Assembly: GCF_041200025.1 (NCBI RefSeq) | Contig: NZ_CP165628.1 | Span: 2,046,001-2,110,000, forward strand | From: Rouxiella sp. WC2420 | Lineage (GTDB): Bacteria > Pseudomonadota > Gammaproteobacteria > Enterobacterales > Enterobacteriaceae | Direction of reading: 5' to 3' | Length of the DNA stretch: 64,000 nucleotides | Shown here: in pieces, positions 36,781-49,496 of the stretch | Layout: each line of letters starts with the position of its first letter | Position numbering within the stretch: position 1 is the first letter of the stretch | Position numbers and translations under genes: made by a program | Notes under the pieces: model-generated | Seen by the model: the letters and a program-made list of their open reading frames with translations, nothing else | Told to the model about the DNA's origin: nothing | The model's database searches: none

Positions 36781-37869
36781 CTATCCTTCAACGTAACCTG
36801 CGGCAGTTTGGGTTAGTTTTTCAGTAAATAGATATATTTCATCAAGTGAAGCTATAGGGTGACGTGTTTCAATTTTATTTTGGTCGAATAGGCCAATGTA
36901 CATTTGGCTGCGATTCAAATGGAGCCGGCAAATCGGTTTTCGATTATTATTATCGATCAAAATACCAAAGTAGCTTTTAGTATCTCGGTAAGTCACTCTT
37001 TCGGGAGGAACCGTTGTTCTTATGATTGACTTCACAATATGGTAACCCTCAATTTCCTCAGGTGTAGTCTCAACACCACTCTCTTCCTTTAAAACGTTTT
37101 GTTTTTCATCACTAGCTTCAGATGATGTCTCAGCACTGGAATTAAGTTGAGCATTAGCGCTAATTGCAGACTTAAGCCTCTCATTTACTTGGTCATTTAA
37201 CCATTGAGTTAAAGATTTTTTGGTTAATGTTAAGAAAAGTTCTCTGACCTTTTGAGTTATTATTCCGTCATAAACTCTTGATGCGATGAGTTTTACGAAG
37301 TCATCCTCAGGATTTTGAAACTGTGATGAGATAACTTTTTTAATTTGGCTTACATATTTTAGCTCGCCGGCTGCGTTAACTATGGATTCTACATCAAATG
37401 AACTTTTGGTTAATTTTAATAACTCTGGTGCAACATTATGATCAATATCAAGAAGATCCAACTCAAGGAAAGGCTTTTCATCCATTTTATTTGGGGCATC
37501 AAGGTCAGTAAAAAATTTGTATACTTGACCGTTGGTGAGAATTGATATCCTTGCACTTGTTACGTGGAAATAACGAAATAATTGGGAGGCATGATTAACA
37601 TTAAGGGGTTCACCAATCTTTTTGCACTCAATAAGTATTTGTATCTCTTTGTTTTTTAATATGGCGTAGTCAATTTTTTCCCCTTTTTTCGTTCCAACAT
37701 CGCAAACAAACTCTGGAATAACCTCAAAAGGATCGAAAACGTCATAGCCAAGAATCTGATTAATGAAGGGCATTACGAATGCGCTTTTTGTTGCTTCTTC
37801 GGTTTGGATTAAGGAGGATTGCTGTTTCACTTTGTCAGAAAGTGAGTTTAACTTTTCTAAGATTTCCAT
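36781..37869 (-). CDS. HsdR N-terminal-domain protein, orphan nuclease-like
   Basis: A 362-residue protein with the N-terminal domain of type I restriction HsdR subunits (residues about 20-170). A PD-(D/E)XK pattern is visible: Asp67 in EKIDYAIL and Glu81-Cys-Lys83 in IQILIECKK, preceded by EVIPEF. A Ser/Glu-rich linker (about 240-270) leads to a C-terminal domain ending in LTQTAAGYVEG. No helicase motor, HsdM or HsdS gene is present, so it is not a type I system. The gene and its upstream 900 bases are much more AT-rich than the surroundings, which suggests transfer. Standalone proteins of this kind are annotated as restriction-endonuclease-like of unknown role; a phage-defence function is possible but unproven. 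Confidence 0.8.
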   Translation of the reverse strand: MEILEKLNSLSDKVKQQSSLIQTEEATKSAFVMPFINQILGYDVFDPFEVIPEFVCDVGTKKGEKIDYAILKNKEIQILIECKKIGEPLNVNHASQLFRYFHVTSARISILTNGQVYKFFTDLDAPNKMDEKPFLELDLLDIDHNVAPELLKLTKSSFDVESIVNAAGELKYVSQIKKVISSQFQNPEDDFVKLIASRVYDGIITQKVRELFLTLTKKSLTQWLNDQVNERLKSAISANAQLNSSAETSSEASDEKQNVLKEESGVETTPEEIEGYHIVKSIIRTTVPPERVTYRDTKSYFGILIDNNNRKPICRLHLNRSQMYIGLFDQNKIETRHPIASLDEIYLFTEKLTQTAAGYVEG

Positions 37870-38807
37870 TATTCACCATTTTTTGAGTTATTTAAGAGTG
37901 CTGTACGAAGGTGATTTAGATTGATTACAGGTAAGGCAAAGATTACGGTTAAAGCGAAAATCAGCAGTTCTTGCTACGAGTTACTATTAGGGTGGCTTCT
38001 TGTAAAAATATCTATGAAACACTTTGTGTTGTCAAATAAGTAGAGAGTTTGTACTGTCTCAACTCTATGTTTACAGTTTATTGATATACATAACAACCCT
38101 TGCTATGGTTTTTTTTGAATATTAATCAAGTATTTATATGTCGGGTGGCCTGGTTTTATAGTTTTGATTTTTGGATTAAAACAATGCAAAACATCTTGTG
38201 ATGTTAATTTTTCTATCTAATTAAATTTAAAGGACATTCATTTTTAACCCCAGAATCGTTTTAATCTAACTAATTCCTTGATCTTTTATAAGAATCTCTC
38301 CCCTCAGTTTGGTTGTTACTATTTGAATCTCAATTATAAAAACCAAGAACTACAGGTAGGCTTTTTACTGAGGTAAAACCGATAGTCGTTAATTATTTTT
38401 ATAAAGATTCACTCCTTCATCCGCATTAAATAGCTAATCCAAATCTGATATCACAAGCCGATTAAACCTCGATATCGTCAAAAATGAGCAACGCTCAGAT
38501 TCAAAAAATCTAAATTCAGCTGTGTGGAATTCCACCAAAAAGCCCATCCTTTGGCGGGTGAGCTGGCTAATTGCATACCTCAATGTCTGCAGCGGGAGTG
38601 ATCGTGCTCTTTGCCATTGATTCGACTAAATTTTGTTAAGTGGTCTAGTATTAAACCGTTTTGCAAAGCCCTGATCATCATAGGGTGACCAAACTCTACA
38701 CCGAGGGATTAAAACCCAAATCTGTGTGGGGGTCGCGAACAGTGCTTTCAGCAATTAAGTTATCGATTTATGATTATAAATAACATCCGACTGTCATGGG
38801 AGACTGG
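37870..38807. other. 940-base AT-rich region without recognisable gene
   Basis: Between the HsdR-N-like gene and the TetR gene no convincing open frame, tRNA or insertion-sequence end is seen. The left two-thirds is strongly AT-rich, and the right third (about 38520-38760) is more mixed and could be a degraded gene. Its size suggests a former integration or deletion site. Confidence 0.5.
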
Positions 38808-39440
38808 ATGAGGACACTGACCAACGAACGTCGACAAGCCATTATTGATGCCGCCGCCGACCTGTTTCAGGAAATGGGTTACGAAAGAACATCAATGAAC
38901 GAAGTGGCGAAGAGAGTCGGGGGATCAAAAGCTACGCTTTACAATTACTTCGCTTCGAAAGAAGCACTTTTCGAAATGGTGGTGAGGACCTACAGCACTC
39001 ACTTTCTTAACGCGGCAGCTTCTGAGTTATCGAGCTATCACGACGGGGTAATGACTTTTGAACAAAATCTCACACGGTTTGGTGAGCGAATGATGGAGGT
39101 TCTGTTAACTGATAATCAAGCACTGCGCATCTACCGATGCGTACTGGCAGAGGCGGGTAAATCCAATATTGGAGAACTTTTTCGCGCCGCCGGTCCGCAG
39201 GAAAGTATCGCGAAACTCGCCGAGTTAATGTCACTCGCAATGCACAAAGGGGAATTGGCGCAAGGGGATTCAACGATAAGGGCTTTGCAATTTACCGCTT
39301 TATTGAAAGCTGAAGTTGATAGCAGGCTGTTAGAGCGCGAACCCGTACCCTGGTCGGTAGCGCAGGTTAAAAATATTGTCGCGCGGGGCGTGCAGCTGTT
39401 TCTTTATGGAGCGGTGGCTCAAGTCGCGACCCAGGCTTAA
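38808..39440 (+). CDS. TetR/AcrR family transcriptional regulator
   Basis: A 210-residue repressor. The N-terminal HTH reads RRQAIIDAAADLFQEMGYERTSMNEVAKRVGGSKATLYNYF across residues 8-48 and is a textbook TetR sequence. The C-terminal ligand domain is AefR-like in length. ATG 38808 has GGGAG five bases upstream; an ATG at 38796 is a less likely alternative. No target operon lies divergently, so it may act elsewhere. It is followed by a GC-rich hairpin. Confidence 0.9.
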   Translation: MRTLTNERRQAIIDAAADLFQEMGYERTSMNEVAKRVGGSKATLYNYFASKEALFEMVVRTYSTHFLNAAASELSSYHDGVMTFEQNLTRFGERMMEVLLTDNQALRIYRCVLAEAGKSNIGELFRAAGPQESIAKLAELMSLAMHKGELAQGDSTIRALQFTALLKAEVDSRLLEREPVPWSVAQVKNIVARGVQLFLYGAVAQVATQA

Positions 39441-39520
39441 TCCGCTGGTTTACCTTCTGTGATCTTTTTCAGAGGGCCCTTTCTAGATAAACACACGCTA
39501 AGATATTCTATAACAAGTTG

Positions 39521-39546
39521 GCTGCCTCCCTCATTGAGGAGGCAGC
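39521..39546. terminator. bidirectional terminator hairpin
   Basis: GCTGCCTCC (39521-39529) / GGAGGCAGC (39538-39546), an 8-base loop, between the convergent TetR and MFS genes. The flanks are only moderately T/A-rich. Confidence 0.65.
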
Positions 39547-39602
39547 TAATTCATACCAGATCATTAAAACTGATCATTAAGGTTGCATCACTAATTTGGA
39601 TC

Positions 39603-41051
39603 TCAGCTCGCACTTTCGGCATCTAGCTCGCCGTATTTATCGCGCATATGAATTTCAATCTCTTCAAGCGTTTTGCCTCGCGTTTCCGGCAGCATCATCA
39701 TGACAAATACCAGCGAACCGACGTTTATCACGGCGAAGATAAAGAAGGTCTCATTGCCCGCCACGCTAAGCACCAGCGGGAATGCAAAAGCCACGATAGC
39801 GTTGCAGATCCATTGAAATGCCACGGCAGCGCCGGTGAGCACGCCGCGCAGTTTCATCGGGAACAGCTCCGACATTAGCAACCAGTAAACCGGTGCAATA
39901 AACATCTGCATGAAGAATAAAAATACCAAAATACAGGCCAGCGCAAGATAGCTTTGGGTCATATTTTGCGGTAACAAGGTCATTATCAATCCGAGACAGA
40001 CCTGTGCCGCAATCACTACCAGTAATCCGACAATCAGCAATTGGCGGCGGCCAAAACGACTCACTCCCCACAACGCGCAGAGCGCAGCCAGCACCGACAC
40101 AATTCCATTACCAATAGTGGCTGCAATCGAGGCGTTAGTGCCCAGGCCGGTAGTTTTTAAAATAATCGGGGTGTAATACATAAAGGCGTTAACGCCGGTA
40201 AATTGCAGCACAAAGCCCAGCCCGGCACCCAGCAGCAGCAGTCGAATCACCCACTTTTCACGGATTAACTCGCTGACGGAAGGTCCTTTATCGGCCTCTG
40301 CCGACTGCCGCTTCATCTCGGCCAGTTCTTTGCGCACTTCTTTTGGCGTTTCACGCAGATGCTTGAGTATTCTTTTAGCTTCTTTAAAACGACCTTCGGC
40401 GACCAGCCAGTGCGGCGATGCCGGAACAAAGAAAGTGCCAATAAACAGCAGTACGCCCGGCACCATGGCGATTGACAGCATATAGCGCCAGAGATGTTCG
40501 TCATGCAGCAAATAGCTCATTAAGGTGCTGGTGACATAGGCAATCAATTGCCCAGAAACAATCATCAGTTCATTGCGGCTGACCAATGGGGCGCGGCGTT
40601 TCGGGCCGGCAATTTCCGCGATAAACACCGGCACGGTGGATGAACCACCCCCCACCGCGATGCCCAGAAGAAAGCGCATGGCAATCATGATATTGACATC
40701 AGGTGCGATGGCCGTGCCCAGTGAGCCTAAAACAAACAGTACCGCCAGGCTGCGCAGGGTGATACGGCGTCCAAAACGGTCAGAGAAATAGCCGCTTAAA
40801 AATGCTCCCAAAGCTGCGCCAAAAATCAGCGATGAAGAAACCAGTCCTTGGGTAAACGGACTCAGGCCAAGTCCACCTTGAGCGGCGGGTAAGGTCATAA
40901 AAGGTAAAGCGCCGGAGATGATGCCGGTGTCGTAACCAAAGGCCAGTGCGCCCATGGTAGCGACCAGCACAATCAGAAAAAGTCGTTGCTTGATGGTATC
41001 CGGCGTATGCGGTTGTTGATTTTCCGCAGAGGTGTCTGGCGTAGCAGCCAT
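39603..41051 (-). CDS. MFS sugar:proton symporter (SP family, IolT/GalP-like)
   Basis: A 482-residue transporter with 12 predicted helices. Sugar-porter signatures are GYDTGIISGALPF in helix 1, DRFGRR after helix 2, PASPHWL where PESPRWL is usual, FTGVNAFMYYTPII in helix 7, and the terminal PETRGKTLEEIE. These place it among inositol, galactose, arabinose or xylose proton symporters; the GYDTG and QQ-less QFTGVNAF segments resemble inositol carriers. AGGGGC precedes the ATG. An inositol role would fit the isomerase/dehydrogenase pair at 375-2428, but it is far away and that link is speculative. Confidence 0.88.
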   Translation of the reverse strand: MAATPDTSAENQQPHTPDTIKQRLFLIVLVATMGALAFGYDTGIISGALPFMTLPAAQGGLGLSPFTQGLVSSSLIFGAALGAFLSGYFSDRFGRRITLRSLAVLFVLGSLGTAIAPDVNIMIAMRFLLGIAVGGGSSTVPVFIAEIAGPKRRAPLVSRNELMIVSGQLIAYVTSTLMSYLLHDEHLWRYMLSIAMVPGVLLFIGTFFVPASPHWLVAEGRFKEAKRILKHLRETPKEVRKELAEMKRQSAEADKGPSVSELIREKWVIRLLLLGAGLGFVLQFTGVNAFMYYTPIILKTTGLGTNASIAATIGNGIVSVLAALCALWGVSRFGRRQLLIVGLLVVIAAQVCLGLIMTLLPQNMTQSYLALACILVFLFFMQMFIAPVYWLLMSELFPMKLRGVLTGAAVAFQWICNAIVAFAFPLVLSVAGNETFFIFAVINVGSLVFVMMMLPETRGKTLEEIEIHMRDKYGELDAESAS

Positions 41052-41260
41052 GAGTATTGCCCCTAAAATGATTCAATGAGAACGTTGCCAAAAAGCTTGG
41101 CAGGTCAGAAAGTGACGTTAAGCAAAAAAGTCTTATTATGGTTAATGTGATGCAGAGCACAGTTAACTCAGCAAAATCTTAGTTCATAAATCAGGATTTG
41201 CTCGAAACTTGCAAAATTATCATCAGGGGTAATTTACTTTGTGGCGCGGATAGAGGGAAA

Positions 41261-41289
41261 CCTCCTCCGCCAGAGGATGGCGAAGGAGG
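41261..41289 (-). terminator. terminator of beta-glucoside operon
   Basis: On the minus strand an 11-bp stem with one mismatch (CCTCCTTCGCC / GGCGGAGGAGG, plus-strand 41261-41271 and 41279-41289) follows the porin stop codon by 15 bases, then TTTCCC. Confidence 0.7.
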
Positions 41290-41304
41290 GCGTAGAAAGA
41301 GTTA

Positions 41305-44050
<2,746 letters not shown>

Positions 44051-44066
44051 CTAGCATTGACCCGGT

Positions 44067-44103
44067 AAAAAAAGGGCGTAACTGTCCAGCATGAGTCAGG
44101 CCC
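44067..44103 (-). terminator. terminator-like hairpin between PTS and glucosidase genes
   Basis: On the minus strand GGGCCTGAC pairs with GTTACGCCC (one mismatch, one G-U) around a 12-base loop, followed by seven T (plus-strand A run 44067-44073). It lies in the 140-base gap between the PTS and glucosidase genes. It may act as a partial terminator that sets relative expression. Confidence 0.6.
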
Positions 44104-44134
44104 ACGAATTTTTTTGTCTTGAAAAAGGGTTGGA

Positions 44135-45727
<1,593 letters not shown>

Positions 45728-45802
45728 TTATAAATGTAATGATTCAGCAGCTCAAGCGTTGTTTTATGAATGTTTCCGAATTGTGAGATGCTTCACAGAG
45801 CT

Positions 45803-46708
45803 TTATTCTCTTTCAACGAGCTGTGCGCGATGACTGTTTCTTAGCTGTTCAATATGGATGGTCAAAAACATTACTTCATCATCTGTGAGTACATGGTCAT
45901 GATGTAATTCTATGTATTTGTTGATTTTAGTCGAGCACTGGTGCGAGATGGCATATTTTTGCCTGACCAGCAGTGAGAGAGGAGGATCGTCAACATTACT
46001 TTCATGACTCTTATCGTAAAGGCTTTGATGACGCTCGCCTTTATTGTTTAAAATTCGTTGAGCGAAAAACTTTAAATGAGTGATAAAGCGCTGATAGCTT
46101 AATGCCTCTTCATTGTATTCAAAGTTAAAATGATATTGCACCATGCTAAGAATATCCTGCATAAACCGGGTGATTTTCATCGTATTCTGCATATTGTCAT
46201 TAAGCTGGGCATTTACCAGATGTAAAGCAATATAGCCTGCCTCATCTTCGGGAAGAAATACGCCGGTGTGACGGAAAATGATTTCGAGAGAGGCTTTGCC
46301 AATAGCAAATTCTTGTGTGTAGAGTTTTTTTATTTCCCATAAAAGTGCATTGGGTATCACAACGTTATCAGCAAAACGTTCAAGAGCATAATGGAGATGA
46401 TCGACCAAAGAAATCAAAATACTGGCATGTAACGTTGACGTTAGACTGGATTTAGCCAACGCGATAATTTCCTCCGTTGCACTAATACAGTTTGCCGGTA
46501 CTTTTTCGAGCAACGCTTTAAAATGGTCACTGTAGGGGTTATTTAAGGAGAATATTTTTTCAACTTTCTCGCTTTCAATAAGGTCACCTGGCTTTTTATT
46601 AAAACCAATTCCTTTTCCCATGACGATAGTTTCCTGCTGCTGATCGCCGAGGATGATCACTACGTTATTATTCAAAATGCGATCTATTTTCATGCGGATA
46701 TTTGTCAT
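45803..46708 (-). CDS. bglG: BglG/LicT family transcriptional antiterminator
   Basis: A 301-residue antiterminator. The RNA-binding CAT domain starts MKIDRILNNNVVIILGD, then two PRD domains follow with their regulatory histidines in LVDHLHYALERF and YIALHLVNAQ (PRD1) and FITHLKFFAQRI and MFLTIHIEQL (PRD2). GGAGG stands eight bases before ATG 46708; ATG 46693 is an alternative. It is the first gene of the bgl-type operon, 137 bases before the PTS open frame's proper start across a RAT/terminator. Phosphorylation by the PTS permease should keep it inactive without substrate. Confidence 0.92.
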   Translation of the reverse strand: MTNIRMKIDRILNNNVVIILGDQQQETIVMGKGIGFNKKPGDLIESEKVEKIFSLNNPYSDHFKALLEKVPANCISATEEIIALAKSSLTSTLHASILISLVDHLHYALERFADNVVIPNALLWEIKKLYTQEFAIGKASLEIIFRHTGVFLPEDEAGYIALHLVNAQLNDNMQNTMKITRFMQDILSMVQYHFNFEYNEEALSYQRFITHLKFFAQRILNNKGERHQSLYDKSHESNVDDPPLSLLVRQKYAISHQCSTKINKYIELHHDHVLTDDEVMFLTIHIEQLRNSHRAQLVERE

Positions 46709-46888
46709 TGCAGCCGCCTCCATTCCCTGAAATAAAGCAAAAAGTTCGGCAAGGAAAGTATTGCAGTACTCAATAACCTGTCAATTACCAATAATGCTAA
46801 GTAGAAAAACAGGAGGTATTTTTTGCGAAATTGCAGGATCAATCACAAAGCGAGGTAAGATTATTGTTAGCTTGCGCGTTGAAATTAG

Positions 46889-46929
46889 CCTCCCGCAGCA
46901 AGCCTATATAAATAAGTCGCAGCGGGAGG
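46889..46929 (-). terminator. possible terminator of aminotransferase gene
   Basis: CCTCCCGC (46889-46896) / GCGGGAGG (46922-46929), a 25-base loop, 12 bases after the aminotransferase stop codon on the minus strand. A T-containing but not T-only tract (TAATTTC) follows. Confidence 0.55.
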
Positions 46930-46940
46930 TGATAGGCGGA

Positions 46941-48089
46941 TCAGTTGTCGCGCGGTGATGGCAGGCGTTTTACAGCTTGCAGTAAAGGCTCGGTTTTTCC
47001 TGCGACACAGATTCGGATCCATCCTTCTCCCGCAGGGCCAAAGGCAATGCCCGGGGCGACGGCGACGCGCTCGGTCAGCAGAAAATGCTCCGCCCAGCTG
47101 GCGACATCGCCATTGCTGACATGTGAAACGTCAATCCAGATATAGAACGCACCCTGAGGACGCTGATAAAGGATGCCCCGCTGGTCGAGTACTGCACAGG
47201 CCGCTTCAAGGTTTTTGCCATAGTGCGCTCTTGCTTCGACGAGGTAATCCTGCGGGCCTTCAAGGGCGGCGAGTACGGCGAGCTGAGCGGGGGCGTTAAC
47301 GCAACTGACAGTGGCTTCCTGCGCCGCGCGGAAGGTAGATGCAACGCCCGGCGGAGTCACCAGATAGCCCACCCGTCCGCCGGTCAGACCGTAGGTTTTG
47401 GAAACTGAATAGACACTGAACACTCGACCGTCACTATCCAGCGACGCAACGCTGGTAAACGCGCGGCTGAAGGTAAAATATTCATAAACCTCGTCGCTGA
47501 TTACCCATAGGTCGTGTTTAGCGGCAAACTGCAACAGTTCGGCGATTTTTTCGGCGCTATAGACTACGCCTAATGGGTTAGAAGGGCTGTTAATCAGTAA
47601 CACTTTGGTACGCGATGTTACGGATTGCTCCAGATTTTCTAATGAAGGCTGGAACTCATCTTCCGCTTTCAAATGATAAGGCACAGGAACCGCACCGAGC
47701 AGTTTTGGTACCATGGCAAAAGTCGCATATCCCGGGTCGGGGATTAAAATCTCATCCCCGGCGGTCAGGGTGAGTGACATCGCCATGTGCAGCGCCTGTG
47801 AACCGCCAGCAGTGACAAGGATTTGATCGTCATCGACGCGATAATGGTTGTCGCGCTCAAGCTTGTTGGCAATCGCCAGCCGCAGTAGTGCCATCCCGCT
47901 GTTCGGCGTGTAGTGGGTGATGTCGGCATTCCAGGCACTGGCACCAGCATCAAGGATGTGTCGGGCCACCGGTCTTTCAGGCTCACCAATGCTTAACTGG
48001 ATAACATCATCGAGTTCCGAGGCCAACTCATAAATACGGCGAATACCTGATGCAGGGATTGCCTTTGCGTTGGCAGAAAGTTGCGGCAT
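46941..48089 (-). CDS. PLP-dependent aminotransferase, class I/II
   Basis: A 382-residue fold-type I aminotransferase. Motifs are SIGEPERP near residue 33, the substrate/PLP segments NSPSNPLG and SDEVYEYF, and the PLP lysine in SVSKTYGLTGGRVGY. The gene stands alone between the bgl operon and the L,D-transpeptidase gene. Such proteins act on aspartate, aromatic or branched amino acids; the specificity cannot be read. Confidence 0.9.
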   Translation of the reverse strand: MPQLSANAKAIPASGIRRIYELASELDDVIQLSIGEPERPVARHILDAGASAWNADITHYTPNSGMALLRLAIANKLERDNHYRVDDDQILVTAGGSQALHMAMSLTLTAGDEILIPDPGYATFAMVPKLLGAVPVPYHLKAEDEFQPSLENLEQSVTSRTKVLLINSPSNPLGVVYSAEKIAELLQFAAKHDLWVISDEVYEYFTFSRAFTSVASLDSDGRVFSVYSVSKTYGLTGGRVGYLVTPPGVASTFRAAQEATVSCVNAPAQLAVLAALEGPQDYLVEARAHYGKNLEAACAVLDQRGILYQRPQGAFYIWIDVSHVSNGDVASWAEHFLLTERVAVAPGIAFGPAGEGWIRICVAGKTEPLLQAVKRLPSPRDN

Positions 48090-48224
48090 AAAATCTCCAA
48101 AGTATTGGCCAGAAAGAAAATGAATCGACTCTAAAGTTGTACTGAAGATTAAAAAATAAGTAAAGCGATGAGGTTAAAACGCAAGATTAAGCGGTGTAAA
48201 CAGCGTTTTTAGAAAGGAAGGTAA

Positions 48225-48258
48225 TAAAAAAGCCCCCGCAGCGGCGCTGAGAGGGCTT
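48225..48258 (-). terminator. intrinsic terminator of L,D-transpeptidase gene
   Basis: Minus strand: AAGCCC (plus 48253-48258 complement) pairs with GGGCTT (plus 48230-48235 complement), with an inner GC-rich stem GCGCCGCTGC, then six T. It begins 19 bases after the stop codon. Confidence 0.85.
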
Positions 48259-48276
48259 GATAGTAGAGAGTCAGAA

Positions 48277-49197
48277 TCAGTTAACCTGAGTCGGCATCCC
48301 TGAGCGCAGAGTGATGGCTTTGTCCAACACTTGCTGATTGACACTTGGATCCGCCATCAGAGTGGCATTGCTACCGGAAAGGCTGATTGGCAGCGGTTGC
48401 TGAGAATCAAACTCTTCCTGGTTGGCAGACAGTGGGTTATGTACTTCGACATAACGCGCGCCGTTTGGCTCAACGGTGGTTTTAACCGGCTCGTTGATGA
48501 ACTGCACACGAGTGCCCACCGGCACGTTTTCGAACAACCATTTGATGTCGGCATCACGCAGGCGCACACAGCCGTGGCTCACACGCAAACCGATACCAAA
48601 GTTGGCGTTGGTGCCGTGTACCGCATACAAACGACCCACGTACAGCGCATAAAGACCCATCGGGTTATCAGGACCGGCAGGGAAGGTCGCTGGCAGCCAT
48701 TGGCCTTGCGCCGCGTATTCTTCATGCATTTTCGCCGTTGGTGTCCAGGTCGGACCGGCTTTCTTATGCTGCACGGTAGTGACCCAGTTCAGCGGAGTAT
48801 CTTTACCCAGCTCGCCGATACCGATAGGCAGAACGACCACGGTATGAGTCCCTTTCGGATAGTAATAAATACGCATTTCGGCGCTATTGATAACCAGGCC
48901 TTCGTGTGGCGTATCCGGCAGGATCAACTGCTGAGGAATCGTCAGCACAGTGCCAGAAGTTGGCAGGTAGGTATCGACACCTGGGTTGGCTTCCAGCATG
49001 TTCGACAGACCCATTTGATACTGAGCAGCGAAATGCTCCAGCGGCATTTTGTTGTTTTGCGGAACGACAACGGTGACGTTTTCACCAATCAATCGACCAT
49101 TGTTTGCCGGCAGAGGATAGACAACTGCGAAAGCAGCCTGGCTATACGCAGCAACAGCTAGAACCAAAGTAAAGATCGCGCGAATGCTCATTTTCAT
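48277..49197 (-). CDS. L,D-transpeptidase (YbiS/ErfK family)
   Basis: A 306-residue periplasmic enzyme. Signal peptide residues 1-24 end at AAFA; a LysM-like region follows (about 38-90), then the YkuD catalytic domain with [10 protein letters not shown] and SHGCVRLR, giving His194, His208 and the catalytic Cys210. Family members attach Braun lipoprotein to peptidoglycan or form 3-3 cross-links. ATG 49197 was chosen as the best signal-peptide start, though the ribosome site is weak. It ends in a strong terminator and is monocistronic. Confidence 0.92.
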   Translation of the reverse strand: MKMSIRAIFTLVLAVAAYSQAAFAVVYPLPANNGRLIGENVTVVVPQNNKMPLEHFAAQYQMGLSNMLEANPGVDTYLPTSGTVLTIPQQLILPDTPHEGLVINSAEMRIYYYPKGTHTVVVLPIGIGELGKDTPLNWVTTVQHKKAGPTWTPTAKMHEEYAAQGQWLPATFPAGPDNPMGLYALYVGRLYAVHGTNANFGIGLRVSHGCVRLRDADIKWLFENVPVGTRVQFINEPVKTTVEPNGARYVEVHNPLSANQEEFDSQQPLPISLSGSNATLMADPSVNQQVLDKAITLRSGMPTQVN

Positions 49198-49442
49198 ATT
49201 TTCTATGGTTATTCTTGCCACACAGGCACTAGTTTATGGGATTTTACCCGGCATCATGCTAACCGGGATGACCCTTATATTGTATGTACACAGTGGCTTG
49301 AAGGTGAATCAAGATGTGTAACCAATCACTTTTCAGGGCCGCTAATTATAAAGAAATATTTCAAACAGGCCAAAACTTTCTCAATAAACAGGTGAAGTTT
49401 ACCTTTTAGCGTTTTTAAGGATAGACGATGAGGAGGGAAAAT

Positions 49443-49488
49443 GCCGCTTGCGTGGTGTTGTTCCCAAAGGCAGGGACACGCAAGCGGC
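49443..49488 (-). terminator. terminator of siderophore receptor gene
   Basis: Perfect 12-bp stem GCCGCTTGCGTG (49443-49454) / CACGCAAGCGGC (49477-49488) with a 22-base loop, 8 bases after the receptor stop codon, followed by ATTTT on the minus strand. Confidence 0.8.
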
Positions 49489-49496
49489 TGAGGGGA

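Noticed and set aside
36781-37869. Part of a type I restriction-modification system
   Set aside because: No helicase motor, HsdM or HsdS gene is present on either side.
48331-49161. 276-codon plus-strand frame opposite the L,D-transpeptidase gene
   Set aside because: Shadow of a well-supported gene; low-complexity sequence without motifs.
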